Below, in pieces: positions 37,505-50,766 of a DNA stretch of 64,000 nt. The notes beneath the pieces are model-generated. The model saw nothing but the letters and a program-made list of their open reading frames with translations. It searched no databases and was not told the origin of the DNA. A program made the translations under genes and the position numbers. Origin of the DNA: Cloeon dipterum (lineage: Eukaryota; Arthropoda; Insecta; Ephemeroptera; Baetidae); NCBI RefSeq assembly GCF_949628265.1, contig NC_088790.1, positions 21,270,545-21,334,544 of the forward strand. The letters run 5' to 3'. How positions within the stretch are numbered: the first letter of the stretch is position 1; each line of letters opens with the position of its first letter.

Positions 37505-40500
37505 TCAAAGGACGCGCTTTCGCAGTTCGGCCATGTGCAAACGTACGAACAGCACGAGGCCCGCGCAGACGACCGGAAGGCCGAGCAGGGCGCTGATCAG
37601 GTCGCCCGACAGCGAGGGACTCGCCTCCAAATGGCCCTGCTCGTCCGCCCTGAAGAGCGACCACCAGATTCCTGAAAGGGGCAGCGCGAGGGCGGCCGTC
37701 GCCGTGGTGAACAGCGCCGACTCGGAGGTGCGCAGGAAGTGGCACGTGGTGTAGAGGAAGGGAGCGTAGCTGGCGCTCAGGATCCACCCTGACCAGTTGC
37801 AGGTCGCCTCCTGCCACAGGCACCAGCAAAGACTCAGCAGCCAATACCACGTGGACATGTCCTGGAAACAGAGTTGGGATTATTTTTTAATTTGCTCTCT
37901 GACCCTCTTTACCGGATTATTTTTGGTTTAAATGCAGGCTGAAAAACCCAGGGAAAAACTCTTGAAGGTTAAGGATATTTTCACCCAACAATAATTGTTT
38001 AACATCGAAATTTGAAGCCAATTTTCCTATATTCATGATGATTTATTTGTCAACTCTGTTGACGAGATAAATTTATTGATTTGTCATTTCAACTTTCTGG
38101 AATAGTCCCTAGATTTTGGTCGGGAAAACCGTAAATTGTTCGCAAATGGCTCAAGAACATTATCCGAAATTTTCCGAGCCGACTTCCAGATAACGAGCAG
38201 TATCATTTTTTGTAACGGGAAACAATTACAATTTTGTTTTAAACATTTTTTTGACCAAGTCGTTGGCTCGCATTGTTGAGCGTGTACATTGCAATATGAG
38301 AATCCGAGCACTGTTTGGGGGTTGAGTGCGGGCAAATGTGCGCCTACGTTTGACTCTCCATAGTCATTGCAATGACGAGTCCATTTGGATTTGGGAGGGT
38401 TGCGAAAGCTTCCCGACTCGCTACTTGCTTAAAATCTAAAAACTTTATAAAACAGAAGATTAAAATTTGTATTAATCATAGAAAAAGTTTGATTGGCACG
38501 TGTCCTACTGCATATGCAAAAGGGTAGAAGGCACTGCTTATAAATTTAACTGATGATGGTTAAAAGCGGTAAATTTTTTATTTGAATGTCAAAGGTTGAG
38601 CGATAGCTGTAAGTGTTATTTCAAATGTTTCATTACCCGCTAACCTTTACATTTTAAATGAATTTGGTGTGCAAGTGAGAATTCGTATATTAATAGCGGC
38701 ATCATGGGAAATGGGGTGTGTAGAGATAAATGTTATTCCACGAGGACCAATGAAGCTTCCTTATCATGCAATATTTAGGGTCTAGCTTTTACTAGCTATA
38801 GGGCCAGAAAAAGTCGATGATGCGTTTGGTTTGCAAATTACAACGCGCTCGGAAGCCTCACAACAATTTGCCAAACGGGCAAAAAACACGGTGCCATAGT
38901 TTGGTGCGAAATCGCCATGATATTGCATTTTAAGTTTGGCCAGTGTGTATATTGCGTGATCAATACCGGCACACGCGGGGGACGTAAAACAGCGGGAGGC
39001 CAGCTCCTGAGAGTGCCAAGAGGACGCTGTTCTATACAGCTGACGCATGCACCATATTAAAATTAACCAGCTACAAAGGCCTGGGGCGCATATTTTTCTG
39101 CACCAGAGAGAAACAGGAAGAGAGAGAGAGCTACCGCATTCAGGATTTTAATTGGTGCGGGGTATGTATTTCCAGATTTTCCCAATTAAAATTCTTTCCG
39201 GAGCCTTCCAGCAGCGGCAAGACGTCTTCTTTTTGCGGTTCCTTTTGTTTCGCGCGTCACGTAGAGAAGCAATGAGGGACTTTTAAGTCAGACCGGAGGC
39301 AAGATTAATGATGCTCGCCGCTCGGCGGGTTGAAAATACGCAACAAGAAGAGAAAAAAACGGGTAGCTGGCTTGCTGGCTGGCTGGTGGCTGGTGGCGGG
39401 ATTCTGCGTGTGCTCCTTTTTCTCCGTCCGCATGGGGGAAATCAATTCGTCTTGGGAATGTAGGCAACCTGCCCGACACGTGCGCAGCGCCGGTTGCATA
39501 AGCACGCACTTTGCAGGCGTTTTCCCTCCGGCCGTGCTTTTTCAGTTCTCGCGAACAAAGAGGAGGAAGGAGGAAAAAACACCGCTGAAGCTGAATGTTT
39601 TCCTCCGATTGTACCACGCGTCTTTTGTTTCCTTTTCGGGCGCCCAGCTCTCAAAATGCAAGATTGCGGATGGGAAGTCTTTTAAGCGCGGATGCACAAC
39701 AATGGGACGCGAATTTGCCAATATTCTCCCTTCTCTTCGCTTGATCGGGGGAAATAACCTTTTGCGTAATTTCAGGCACAAACTTATCGTCTGACAGGTA
39801 AAATATTCAAATGTTCGCCCAGTTGGCCCAAAAGGCGGCCTTTAACTTTGCACGAGGCAGTGGCGGCGGCGGCGGCGGCAGAGGCTTTTTCATTTGCAAA
39901 CACTCCGACTGGCAAAATAACACCAGCGTAACTTCCTCTCCTCTCGCTTCGAAAGAGCTGAAAATGCTTGCTCATCTGGTTCAGCAGCACTGCTGCTCGT
40001 GAAAAAAACGCATTTCAAAAGCGATGAGCCGCACTGTTGAAAGTTCATCAGCAATCACCGCGTAATTAAAATCGTACAAATGCCAAAATCTGATCTTCTG
40101 CTCACATTTCGTCAATACAACATCCAACCTTTTGAAATTTATATGAACACTTGATTATTTAATACCATTGTTTCAGTCAAAAAAGGAGGATAATTCCATT
40201 AAGAATGAAAATATTTTCCATAAGAATGAGCAGGAGACAAAATGACGAAACGATTGCTTATAAAACACGCTGCCAAGATTTTTTAAGCCACCAGAAAAGT
40301 TAGCCTTCTTCGATTCTGTATGTTTTTTTTGTAATTTTGCAGTTTAAATACTTTTGGCTAGGTGACAGAATTCAAAACATAATTCTGAAGTATATATTTA
40401 CGTAATTTAAATTATTTACTAGATGAAAAGGGTATTTCTAAATATGTGCTGAAATACATAAGATTCTACATTTTTTCTTATTTCTTCACGAACAAGTCTA

Positions 40501-43500
40501 GGGCTCAGCGTGGCGTGAGATATTATCTGTTTTGATCGTTTTTACAATAAAAGCTAGTGTCTGTCAGCCCATTCTTCCCTATGTAAATTATTGGCGTATT
40601 GAGATTTTATTTATATGCATGTAGAGGAAGAATAAACAACAATATATAAACGTCATTTAAGATTAAGGTCAATTCATATTATTTATCCATAAAAAATCTC
40701 TGAGATCAGAGGGTTAATTCCATGTCCTACTTTTACTGTAGGTTTAGTTGTAAAATTATTGGGAACAACCAATTGTTGCCATAATAAAATAATGTTATTT
40801 GCAGATTATTAATACTGCTGTATTAATGTGAACGTTTTTTTTTACTTTTGCCTCCAAATTAAAAAAAGGTTTCACTTTAATTATCATCATTATGTGTATT
40901 TAATTTTGAAAGCAAATTTTAAATATTTGCGTGGAATGATATTTGGTCTTGCGTAATGTTAAATTTTAGCAAAATTATTTTTGATGTTCCCTTTAATAAT
41001 GACCTTGGACCTTGCTGCCACTAAATTTACTTTCAAACAGTTTTATATCCGTTTCATTCGCACAATTCTCAATCCGAAATAATCATGTTTTAAGCAAGAA
41101 GTGATTTAAAAACTTCGTATCCTTGCATTACATTTAAGGAAATTTTGAATTTCGGAAAAATAATAATACTTTCTTTTGGTAAATAATCAAAGCACACAAA
41201 CCTTGAGCAAAACGGCGGCGAGCGCAGACACTATGGCAAAGAGGACAAGGGCGGCCAGTTGGGCTGTGGCCAGGGCGGCGGCCACGTCGATGGACGCCCT
41301 CCAAGGGGCCTCCTCCGGGGCGCCGCGAGGAAGGAGGTCGGGGGCAGCAGTCCAGGTCTCGACGGTGCTCACCAGCAGCGACGATGGTTTGGCCTGAAAA
41401 AACAAAGCTTGCTTAACACACAATGTTTGCCGACGAGACAACGCGCAGAGAGCTGCGGACGAGAAATAGCTGGCAGGAGTTTGATTGATCTGTTTGCACT
41501 GCGCTCCGACACCGTCCTGTCAATGGCTTTTGCCGCTGCAAGAAAATGTTCTCACTATAGCCATGTTTGTCTTTGCACCCCAGAGCAAATAGAAACCAAT
41601 TTCATTTTGTCCCGCTCGTCTTATTAAATAAAACAAATTTAATGAAATTAGAGAGGATGTGTTAATTTTTGGGGAGGAAGTTTATATATTTTTTTAATAG
41701 CCAGTTCTGTGGTATGTTTTGATTTGGACGAATTTGGACATTATAAAACAATTATTGGAAGCTGATTTTGGTCGATTTTTATCTTTCGAAAAAATTTAAA
41801 TTTTTAAATAGCATCTCATTTGATTTTGAAAAATAAGGGACCACTGAAAAAAATTGTTGTATGAATTTCTCAGCCTCAAAGCTTCAATTCAAAAAATAAA
41901 AGTGTACTAAGCAGACCCACTACCCTTATCTCTGCACATTACAATATTTTAACATCACAAAGCCTGTGTTCATTAGCATTTGAATGAACAAACGCGAATG
42001 GTTGCTCGGTTCCGCGTAATGGAAGCACTTTATTCTGACCCGCAAAAAATCTCCGAAATCCATATTGGCGTTTAGCCATGTTTTATCAGGCCTGACGCGT
42101 CCTCACGTTTCGAATCAGTCACCGGTGATGACAAGCATGACGGAGGGAAGCGGTGCTGAGTTCATGACAAACGATATTTGGGTCACACACAACAGCGAAA
42201 AATACCAGACCGACTGAGACAATTTTATTGCCGGCGATGACAACAGAACAACGTCTCTTAATAAAATAAAATGAGCGGGGCGAGCGAGTCGTGGCCGTAC
42301 GTGCCTTCGATCGAAATCAATTTCTCTGTTTATACACGCTCCGGAGGAACGGCTGTAAAATTACGAAAAAAGAGTGCCGATTGCGGCGTCTCCATTTTCT
42401 AGATGGAGCGCAGACGAGCGTCGTCAGGTTCCTGCTGCCTCGTGATTGCCCTTTTCCGCTTGTTTGCGGTCTGGTGAATTTGGAGAAGACATTCTGCCAT
42501 CCGATAGCGAGGCAATCGGGCAACCGCATTAGTGGCGGCGCGAGAAACGATTCGCGCTGAGAATTGGCCAAAGAAAGCAGCGTTCGGGCAAATTGAATTT
42601 GCGCACCTCGATTACTCTTTTCTCCGCGCTCGGCACGTGACGCCCGCGCGTTGTGCCAGCGGAGAGCACTTAAGAGAGTTCTGGTGCGCGGGTGGCGGCG
42701 ATCTTTGTGCGAAGAGGAAAAAGAGCAGAGCACCGCGTCTACCTGCTCTCGCGGTAATCTGGGTGTAATGTAGTACCCACACAAAAAGATGTTTTGAACT
42801 TTTTGGCCTGACGTTGAGTGGGTAACAACGAGAAGTTTTCCGAGAAGAAATTGGATCCAAAATTTCCTCGACGTCAAGATCAATTACGCAGAAGAGTTCC
42901 TCCATTAGCAGAAACGAACCTTGGTTACCATTTTCAGGATGAATGAAATTAATATTAAAAAATTGTGGCTCAGTGCGGCAAGGGATTGCGCTTATAATTG
43001 TTAGTTACCGCATTTGTTTAGGGCCTCTGCTCTGTATTTCCCGTGGGCTATAAGCTCACAGGGTCCCAACAGAGCCGAGCGGATGGCAGGGGGCATGGTA
43101 GTATTGTTGCCTTTTCTTGCTCTCATTCTCATTGTATAAGCACGAATAAACAGAAAAAAGGATATCACAGTGGATTGATACATGGCAAAAACTGTTGATA
43201 TATCCTGTTCTTATTTCGCGAGACTATAGATTATCTTTAATCTTTTGGAAATCTGCGCAGATGACATCACAATGTCTAACAACATAACAACTCTAACCCT
43301 TTGTCTGCTTATGCAGTGGCTGATTTAAAAATTCCCCATGCGCTCTCTCATTAAAGTTTCCTTGCCAGAAATATAATTAAAATAGATTTGACGTTCATGT
43401 TATCGACTTATAAAGTCTCCTCGAAAATGGCACACTAACGCAAAAAATGATTTAGTAAAAAAATCAATAAAGACTCACGCACGAGCACAAAAATGCCGCG

Positions 43501-45786
43501 TATGCAAGTCTAAAAACGTAGCCGTATATTAAGCAGAAAATGCAAACCGGACACCGTAAAAAATTATCTAAATTTTGTAGTTTGTGCATAACAGATTTTA
43601 TGTTTTCACTACACGTTTGAATTTTCCGGGTTGACATAATTGAAAAAGTTAATTCTTACCTTGGTGAGAAGGAAGAAGTTTTCAAGGAGGGCGCACGAGA
43701 AGGCCCACAGTCCAATCGCAAGCACGTAGACTGCTGCCCAGAAGAGGTGGCCGCCGTTGCTCAGCCAGGCGGATTTCTTGGGGGGCGTCACTTGGTTACC
43801 CAGGCAGCGGAACTCGTTGCAAAGTTGCAGATCTACGCTGACGAATACGCCCAGAATCACAAGCAGCCCGCTCAGCAAACGCCGTAAGCTGACGACTGCC
43901 AAATGAATCGTAAAGTGCGAACTCGTTATATAATCACGGAACGGCAAGTTGGGCAGAGTTATACGCCCTCTTGCTTGGCACTTAAATTAAATTCCTTTGT
44001 TTGAATAATTGCGGGCCTGAATAATTGCTCTGTGCCTGTATTGTCGACTAAAAGCCTTTAAATATCGACGTAATTTACGTCCCAAATGAAAATTGAGTCA
44101 GGCAACTTGGTTAGTTCAAAGTGTACGCCTTCTCCCTTTGACATTTTCGAAAGCGGAAACTGCCTGACTGATTTTATTGATGCCCTTGTGCTCGACCTCT
44201 GACAAAGTGTAGCAACGCCGCTCTCTGTATATAGTACGTATTGCACGCAGAGAGGATGATAATGGTAACAGCACACGCGGCGTTGTCTTATCGTGCTCAC
44301 AGACCCTTCTCAAATTGCCACTTGCATAAATCATCAGAGGCGACAGATGTATGCATATTATCAAATTGCAGAATTTTTCATCATACTGATTTGAGTTTGG
44401 ATTCCTGCATTGAAGAGCGTTTGATTTAACAGCTCCTCCTCACTGTAGTAATGGTATAAAAAAATAATAATATTCATTCTGTATGACAGCAAATATGTAT
44501 TTACATGCATATCGTCGCGGACAATGAATGCTTACTTAACCAAACCTAACCGGCTATACTTTGAACCAAACTGCTGATAGTTAAAAGTCCATAGAAAAAA
44601 TTAAATTGCTGTATAACGACATTGACTCTCGGGTCCCCTAAAAATTAAAAAATATCTTTGCTCAAAAGCAATGGAATAGTGAAAATTTAAATTAATTATT
44701 TGAAGACCCTCTATAAAAATTTCCATTTCTCTGAGGGATTCAAAAACATGTTAATTTAAATCGAGACTGAAAAACCAAACTAAGAAAAAAGTTGACACTT
44801 TGGCCAATAAAAACCAAGAGTCTAGTTTACAATGACAGAAAATATTGCCATTTATACCTCGATATGCCATGATTGACCAAACAGGTGTTTTTCATATAAA
44901 TGAAAGCTCTAGCCATTGTCTCCGATGAAAATCATCAATGGTTACATTATCTGTTAATGGTTCTGAACGCTTTCTATATGGGAAAATACCAAAAGAAATC
45001 TTACACAATAATTTAAATTTCCTCACTCTCCAAAAGTTATTACGCACAATTGAATTATTTCATTTCATTATTATTTCTCCGAACAAAAGTCATCATATTT
45101 ATCAATGTAGGATAGACTTGCTAATTATTTCACTAGAAATTAATTTTAAGCATAAAATTCTTGTTACTAGCGCACAGGAGAAGATAAATATTAATTCTTC
45201 TTGCATAGCATCAAGTCTGTCAAGAGTACTTAAACGAAACATTTAACAAGAAAATGAAGAAGGCATTAGAAGTTATATTAAATTGTGCCAAGACTCATAA
45301 ATCACATTTAAGTAGGATTTTCCGCTAAAATGAAGAGTTGTTACCTTTTCTACAGACGAGGAAGCAAAACGCGAGCGCAAAAGCGAGGCCGACGCCCATG
45401 AGCGGCACCTGCAGGTGGCAGAGGAGGCGGCCGGGCTGGACGGCCAGTGCGACGGCGGCGGCCGCGGCCCCCTGGAAGGCCCCGGCCCGCGCCACCGAGC
45501 CCAACGAGCCCCGCCGGTGGCCCTTGCGTGGCAGGCCGAGCGCCAGGCCGCAGAGGCAGGCGGCCGTTGCCGCCGTGGCCAGGAGGAAAGGGCACGGCAG
45601 GTGGGCGGACGCGGGGGCGGCGGCCATCGGCAGGGCCACGACCAGGGCGGTGCCGGAGGCGGCCATTGCTGCGCCGCAAACGACCAGGTGGTTGCGGGCC
45701 GCGGCCAGGGCCGGGGGCGCGGCCGCCTCGGCTTCGCTCTCGGCCGGGTCGCTGTCCGACACCAACGGCTCCTCCTCTGACTCCAT
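37505..45786 (-). CDS. Multi-pass membrane protein, DMT/EamA (SLC35-like) transporter layout
   Basis: Four coding exons (45786-45345, 43895-43660, 41393-41202, 37861-37505) join in phases 1, 0 and 0 to encode 408 residues. The N-terminus is acidic (MESEEEPLVSDSDPAESEAE) with a sorting-like EEEPLV motif, followed by about ten hydrophobic helices: roughly 34-54, 65-85, 100-116, 122-144, 155-172, 196-218, two in 245-320, then two in 340-400. The block from CHLQVPLMGVG through a basic VCRK turn to RRLLSGLLVILGVFV resembles the end of an EamA repeat. The second half repeats the plan, ending SASYAPFLYTTCHF, SALFTTATAALALPLSGI and ISALLGLPVVCAGLVLF. This suggests a drug/metabolite-superfamily carrier (SLC35F or CRT-like), substrate unknown. 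Exon 1 is extremely GC- and alanine-rich, unlike exons 2-4. The ATG follows a 3' splice site by three bases, so the 5' UTR is spliced. The exon chain is firm; the family assignment is tentative. Confidence 0.72.
37862..41201 (-). other. Third intron of the transporter-like gene
   Basis: A 3.3-kb GT-AG intron. It contains GC-richer patches at about 38.9-39.9 kb, a GGC repeat at 39862-39879 and a GGCT-rich stretch near 39365-39400. Open frames of 60-150 codons occur on both strands there but overlap one another and match nothing I know. Confidence 0.6.
39862..39879. repeat. (GGC)6 trinucleotide run
   Basis: Six GGC units inside an intron. A simple repeat with no indicated function. Confidence 0.85.
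41394..43659 (-). other. Second intron of the transporter-like gene
   Basis: A 2.3-kb GT-AG intron. A GC-rich patch at 42.3-42.8 kb is open on both strands for 80-190 codons, which reflects base composition; the frames have no recognisable domain and no splice context. The rest is AT-rich. Confidence 0.6.
43896..45344 (-). other. First coding-region intron of the transporter-like gene
   Basis: A 1.45-kb GT-AG intron between exon 1 (ends AAA G) and exon 2 (starts TC). AT-rich; nothing else seen. Confidence 0.65.
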
Positions 45787-48700
45787 CGCCTGTGAACAAG
45801 AGAAAAATTTATAAAAAATGCCTCCTTAGAGGTTCGGATAACGGTATGCAAATCGGGTGTACGGATTAGCATTTTTCTTTCTGCAGACGAGAAAAGCGGA
45901 TGGAGAGATAAAGGAAAGGGAAGCCGAACTGAACTGGGCGCACAAGCATTCAACATGCGTTTCGCCTGTGCCAAATTAGCTTTGCATAAAATTCAACTCG
46001 TGTTTCTCTGCCAGCAGGTTCGTCCCTCTGGTGTATTTTCCGTCATGTTATTTGTTTATTTCATAGTTACAGTGGGTAACATTTTTTGACCAAATAATAT
46101 TATTTCATCAAAACAAAGTGTACATTTTCTTTAGCGAAAAACTAAAACAATTTCGTGATGACTTTATTTCAGGATATCTAACTGAAAGAAATCTTTGCCG
46201 TACTATTAGGGGTGGGAAAATATTTTTTCAATTCTCCATTCAAATGTAAAAATGCAAAATGAGATGCCACAATACAAAATTACATGAGGATGAATCTTTT
46301 AATCTGCACCTTAACAGCCCAAGTAGTTAAATACAAAAATTGGTCGTGAAATTTTGCTTAAATAAACTCGTCATTTATTTCTTAAAACTTTTGAAAGGTT
46401 GATTTCAAAGCCACTTTTGATATGTCAGACTGCATGACCTTTAGCTGTGGAATACGATTCTTGAAAATGGAACGTGCTCTCTCTTTAATAATAAAATAAA
46501 AACTCAGCAACCAGGAATTGACTGTGTCTGAAGTCACCATATCGTCTATTTAGAACTGTCTAATCTGCTTAAAAATAAGGCAATCGTGTTCTGATGGTGA
46601 AAAGTTCTGAAGAATATAATATATTTTTTTCTGATCTTAATCTCAAGTTTGTGTATACTTCTCTAAGATTTAATATTAGCTCTCATAAAATTCTAACTGA
46701 TCTCGCTACTACACAGTAAACAAATTCCAAATCCTTTGAGACATCTCTTGAATATTCATGCGGATGCGTCTGACAGGCACACAAATCACATAAGCGCCAA
46801 ACTTTAAGAGAGGCAGCCATCACTATCGCTAAAGTTTTTCCGACGCACACTCGGCGCACGGTTCTACGACCAATTTGCAATTTCCATCATGCAGACGGCC
46901 TTTTGGCCGTTCCATCTTTCTTAAACGAGTTACGGCTGTTCAGCTGCGCTTGATAAAGTGTACTTCACACCGGGGGATTAGCATATTAGGTGCAGCACGG
47001 CGCGCAACTAGGTCAGTCGGCATCGGCATTGTAGAAGAAAAGTGGCCAACAGACTGAGGGTTCAATTTCGCAGTGCAATAAAAACATGACGCGGCTAGCT
47101 GGAGACGCTTCAAGATCAGCAAACCAACACGTGACGTAGTTCCATTTTCTGGCTGTAATTTTGCCAGACAATCAAGATAGACACGAGGAGGCGTGCTCGA
47201 TGCCCCGCAATTGGTCCATTTGCGGAAAATCACGGCGAAGCAGCGTCGCAGTTTCATGTTCTTGCATACTAATGTTGTCATTTGGTGTTTTGTCAACTTG
47301 GTGGAGAGCTGCGCAAGGTCTTTGACAAACAAACAAGAGAAACGGCCGCAGCGCACTCGCACTTGTGCACCACAAAAGGTGAAATGGCACACGAATGAAA
47401 TATTAAACCGTGACCATAGCATACAGATTGTATCCTGTGTTGTTGCGCGGCTTAAGTTTTTTTTCGGATGGAACACAAACATGTTGGCTGAACGAAATTT
47501 CATTAACTAGTTTAAATAGTTAATTTGTACTGAATTGCCAAGGGAACCACTCATAAGCGAGATAAAAGTTTTTAATTTTTCTTGGCAAATGCAAAATGCT
47601 CAACCGAGATTATTTCAAAACATCAATCAGATCATGGTATTGATGGTCAAAGTGCAGTGACATTGTCTCAAGCGGCCTAACAAAAGAAAAAAATAATGAT
47701 TTTTATCAATAATGATAAGGGTTTTCTAGTAATTCTGAAGTTTTATGTTCCATTGGTGATAAATTATCTTGCTCTCGAAATAAACTTCACACAGTCTTAG
47801 TTTTCTGACGCAACCATTTATTGTTATTAATTAACTGGTTTATTTGAGAATACATCAGAGACCAAAAGAAACAAATTCTAGAAAATGTAAAGGAGTTTAG
47901 AGGGTAGTAGTTGTCGGGCATTTGTGCGGTTTTACGCACTCAAAGAGCGGCTTAATAGAAGTGTGAAAATTGCGTCCTTCGTTCTTATTTGGTGACTGAA
48001 AAATGATCAAACGAAGCACGAAAAAAGCCAATCGTCTCAATGACATGATTGTTCAATGCACTGCTGCTTTGCTTTTGTTCTTACATTAATTGTTTCATTA
48101 AATCGCTGGTACGCAGAGCGGAAGAAAGTAATACTTCCGGCTGTGCTCTGTCATGATTTTTGTCATAAAGTTTATAGGGCCTATATGTGATCATGAGTCA
48201 TGACGTGACCTGCTGCTCTTAACTGTTAGCCGCGGCAAAGTGCATCGTTGAAGCAGAAAGAACTCGCCCCAAGGAGAGTTAGCCAAGCTGGTTTATCTTC
48301 ATCTTCTCTGCGGGCGGCTGTTTAGTGGCTTCAAAGCTAACCTATTTCATCGCAACAAATCTCCTTTTTTAATGAAATTAGCCCCCGAGAAATGGCGCAG
48401 TGGCTCATTTGGGGCCTTTTGAAAGCTCACGATTTCATCAACCAGCAATGAGGATTTTCTCATTACGCCACGCGTGGACCGCAGTGCAGCTGCAGCAGCC
48501 AATTAACGCGACGCGTGCGGATTTTTCCCTCCACCCTCGCGGGGTTGTGCCAAAGGGCAGCGGCTAGTGACCTTGCTTTTGCTGGCTGACGGCGAAACAA
48601 CGCGCTGCGAACACGCGTCGCGGCATACACACACATTAGTATACGCGCGCCGAGAGGGCTCCGACACTTTGCAGATTTAGGGGTGCGAGAGGCAAGCGCA

Positions 48701-49167
48701 TCTCCGCGCGCCAGCCACCCCCTCTGCACCAAATTCCGATCCGCACTCAAAACAAAACTGGTTCGCGCCACTCCAAGAGTCGTTCTTTGTGCTGCACGTG
48801 TGAGACACCATTTTTTTGCGACCGACTCTTCTTTGCCGTTTCACTTCCAGCGCCAAATTGAGTTAGGCGAGAGATGGGTTGTGTGCACCTCTTTCGCGCC
48901 ACATTGAATTATGACGCGAAAGCTGCTGATGGAGATATTACGCTTTACCGCGTCACTGGCACACAGGATCAAATTAAAAATTGCAAAGAGGAATAAAATG
49001 TTTAACACATTAATATTTCCCGCTTTTTTCAGCAAATTTCAGCATGATTAATAATTATTAAATGCATAAACACGTGTGTTCTGGAATAAAAATAATTTTA
49101 AAATCATGCAACACACAATCATAATGGAATTTTTAAAATTTCATTCATAAAAAACATTTACACAAAC
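45787..49167 (-). other. Probable 5' UTR intron of the transporter-like gene
   Basis: A strong acceptor (cttgttcacag) lies three bases before the ATG at 45786, so an untranslated exon must lie upstream. The 3.4 kb up to the candidate donor at 49167 hold no convincing gene. A 187-codon open frame at 46.94-47.50 kb is matched by an overlapping frame on the other strand and has no family features. Confidence 0.4.
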
Positions 49168-49430
49168 CTTTCAGGAAGTGCAGGCGTGCGAAAACGATAG
49201 TTCGGCGTCCGGCTCGGCAGGCATTTTCGAGGCGACTCTCTTTCTCTTCCGCCTCGCTCTGGCAGCCCCTGCCTCGCTCCTCTCGCGAGGGGATGCAACC
49301 CCGGCCCGGCCACCCCCTCTGCAAATGCTGATCTCGTGCTTGATGCTGGGGCAGCCAGATGGGGCACGTGGCTGCTCGCGAATGCTGGTGCGCCGCCCGC
49401 GTGGCAAACTCGCGAGATAACGAAAATAAC
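49168..49430 (-). promoter_or_regulatory. Candidate GC-rich first exon and promoter of the transporter-like gene
   Basis: A GC-rich island of about 260 bp ends on the minus strand in a donor-like CTGAAAG|gtttgtgt. It is the only GC island with a donor between the coding start and the next gene upstream, so it is a reasonable 5' UTR exon and promoter. Open frames through it are ascribed to base composition. This is inference from position. Confidence 0.3.
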
Positions 49431-50181
49431 GTGCTCCAGCCGTTTTAATTAGAGCAAACTTTCGGGCACGGCGCCAATTTTCGGTGGAAAGTGGAATTTG
49501 CTGTTTAAGAGGATTTGAATGGAGATTATAAATTTGCACCAAAATTGCTAATTTTTCTCATCTGCGCAGTAGCTGTAATTTGCTTTTATATACCACACCA
49601 GTAAGCATTTTGAAGCTTTGACTTTGTCTTGGACCAGTGACATGTTCTAAGTAGTTTATTTGACTTCTGACAGCAAACAAGGAAACTCCCAAGATTCTAA
49701 CTAGGCTCTAGGATAAGTATAGCGATCTCTTTGGATTTAATGTAGCATCTGAGATCATATGAACTGAATAAATTATTTAACTGACAAGTTTTAAATTTTA
49801 CGGCTCCTTGAAAGAAGTATCGCAATATTAAAAAGTTGATGTTTGTAATGTAACTGATAATATATAGGTTATGTGTCCGTTCATGAGCTATTCCAGATTT
49901 TCCCAGACAAATCAAATTCATGTTGAAATTCAAGATATTTTATTCAATAATCTTAAATCTTCGCGGACTTTCAAAAAGGTCAAGCATGACAAATTGTTCT
50001 CATCTAATTGAATTTTTCTCACAAAAATCATCATGAACAGACGAAAAATGACTGCCACTTTCGATTCTAAAACAACCCCCAAAAATTTGTAAAAGAACGA
50101 CGAATTCTCACCATCATTTTTTTTTAATAATTTTTTAATCCTAAAGAGAGTAAAATACAGGCTTTGAACAGAGTTAAAATT
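49431..50181. other. Spacer between the receptor 3' end and the transporter-like gene
   Basis: AT-rich, without gene or RNA signs. It may include further 3' UTR of the receptor if a more distal poly(A) signal is used; AATAAA also occurs on the minus strand near 49940. Confidence 0.5.
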
Positions 50182-50187
50182 TTTATT
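50182..50187 (-). terminator. Candidate poly(A) signal of the class B receptor
   Basis: AATAAA on the minus strand about 580 nt after the receptor stop codon. Assigned by position only. Confidence 0.4.
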
Positions 50188-50766
50188 GGATCATATATGA
50201 AACAATAAAACGTAGAATTCAGAAGCTGACACAAATTCACAGATGAATGGACCATTAATTACACAATAATTAAATGCATGCACGTGATCTGGAATGGCGA
50301 GCAAATATGCGAGCAATGAGCACCAGCAGCCTTCCACAGCATATAGGACAGTTTTTCTGCCGCACCAGCAGCATTTTAATTCTTAATAAGGAGTTAATAT
50401 TGCCGCGTTCTGACAACGACACAGGCGACGAGATAAATGCACAGTCAAGAGACATTCTTCAACAGCAATAACGTTTGTAACATCAACACACACTTTTCCG
50501 CACTTTCCAATTAACACAACAACGGTTATTAAGCGTATTGAAATTCCCCGTTGCTACAAATTAAACTACCTGATCACAATGGAAATTCACTCGGTGGTGT
50601 GAATGCACACAAAATTAAATGCGTGGCAGGAATGGCGTTCTCTCTCTTCTCTCACCAAACGATGAGCATTTCAAACCTTGGAGGAGGCGAGTTTCTGCAC
50701 CGTCCTTACGCCAATCGGCTCTGCAAAGGGTGCTTGACGGAGCGAGGTGGCGCGCCGGGCCGACAA

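Noticed and set aside
42291..42905. Overlapping open frames on both strands up to 188 codons
   Set aside because: They coincide with a GC-rich patch in which stop codons are rare; no family pattern, no splice sites, and inside the intron of a well-defined gene.
45338..45974. Long antisense and alternate frames over the GC-rich first exon of the transporter-like gene
   Set aside because: They are shadows of the GC-rich coding exon; only the frame starting at 45786 gives a membrane protein and joins in phase to the next exons.
46940..47510. 187-codon minus-strand frame with an overlapping plus-strand frame
   Set aside because: No recognisable motif, no credible exon borders for a larger gene, and it sits in a probable 5' UTR intron.
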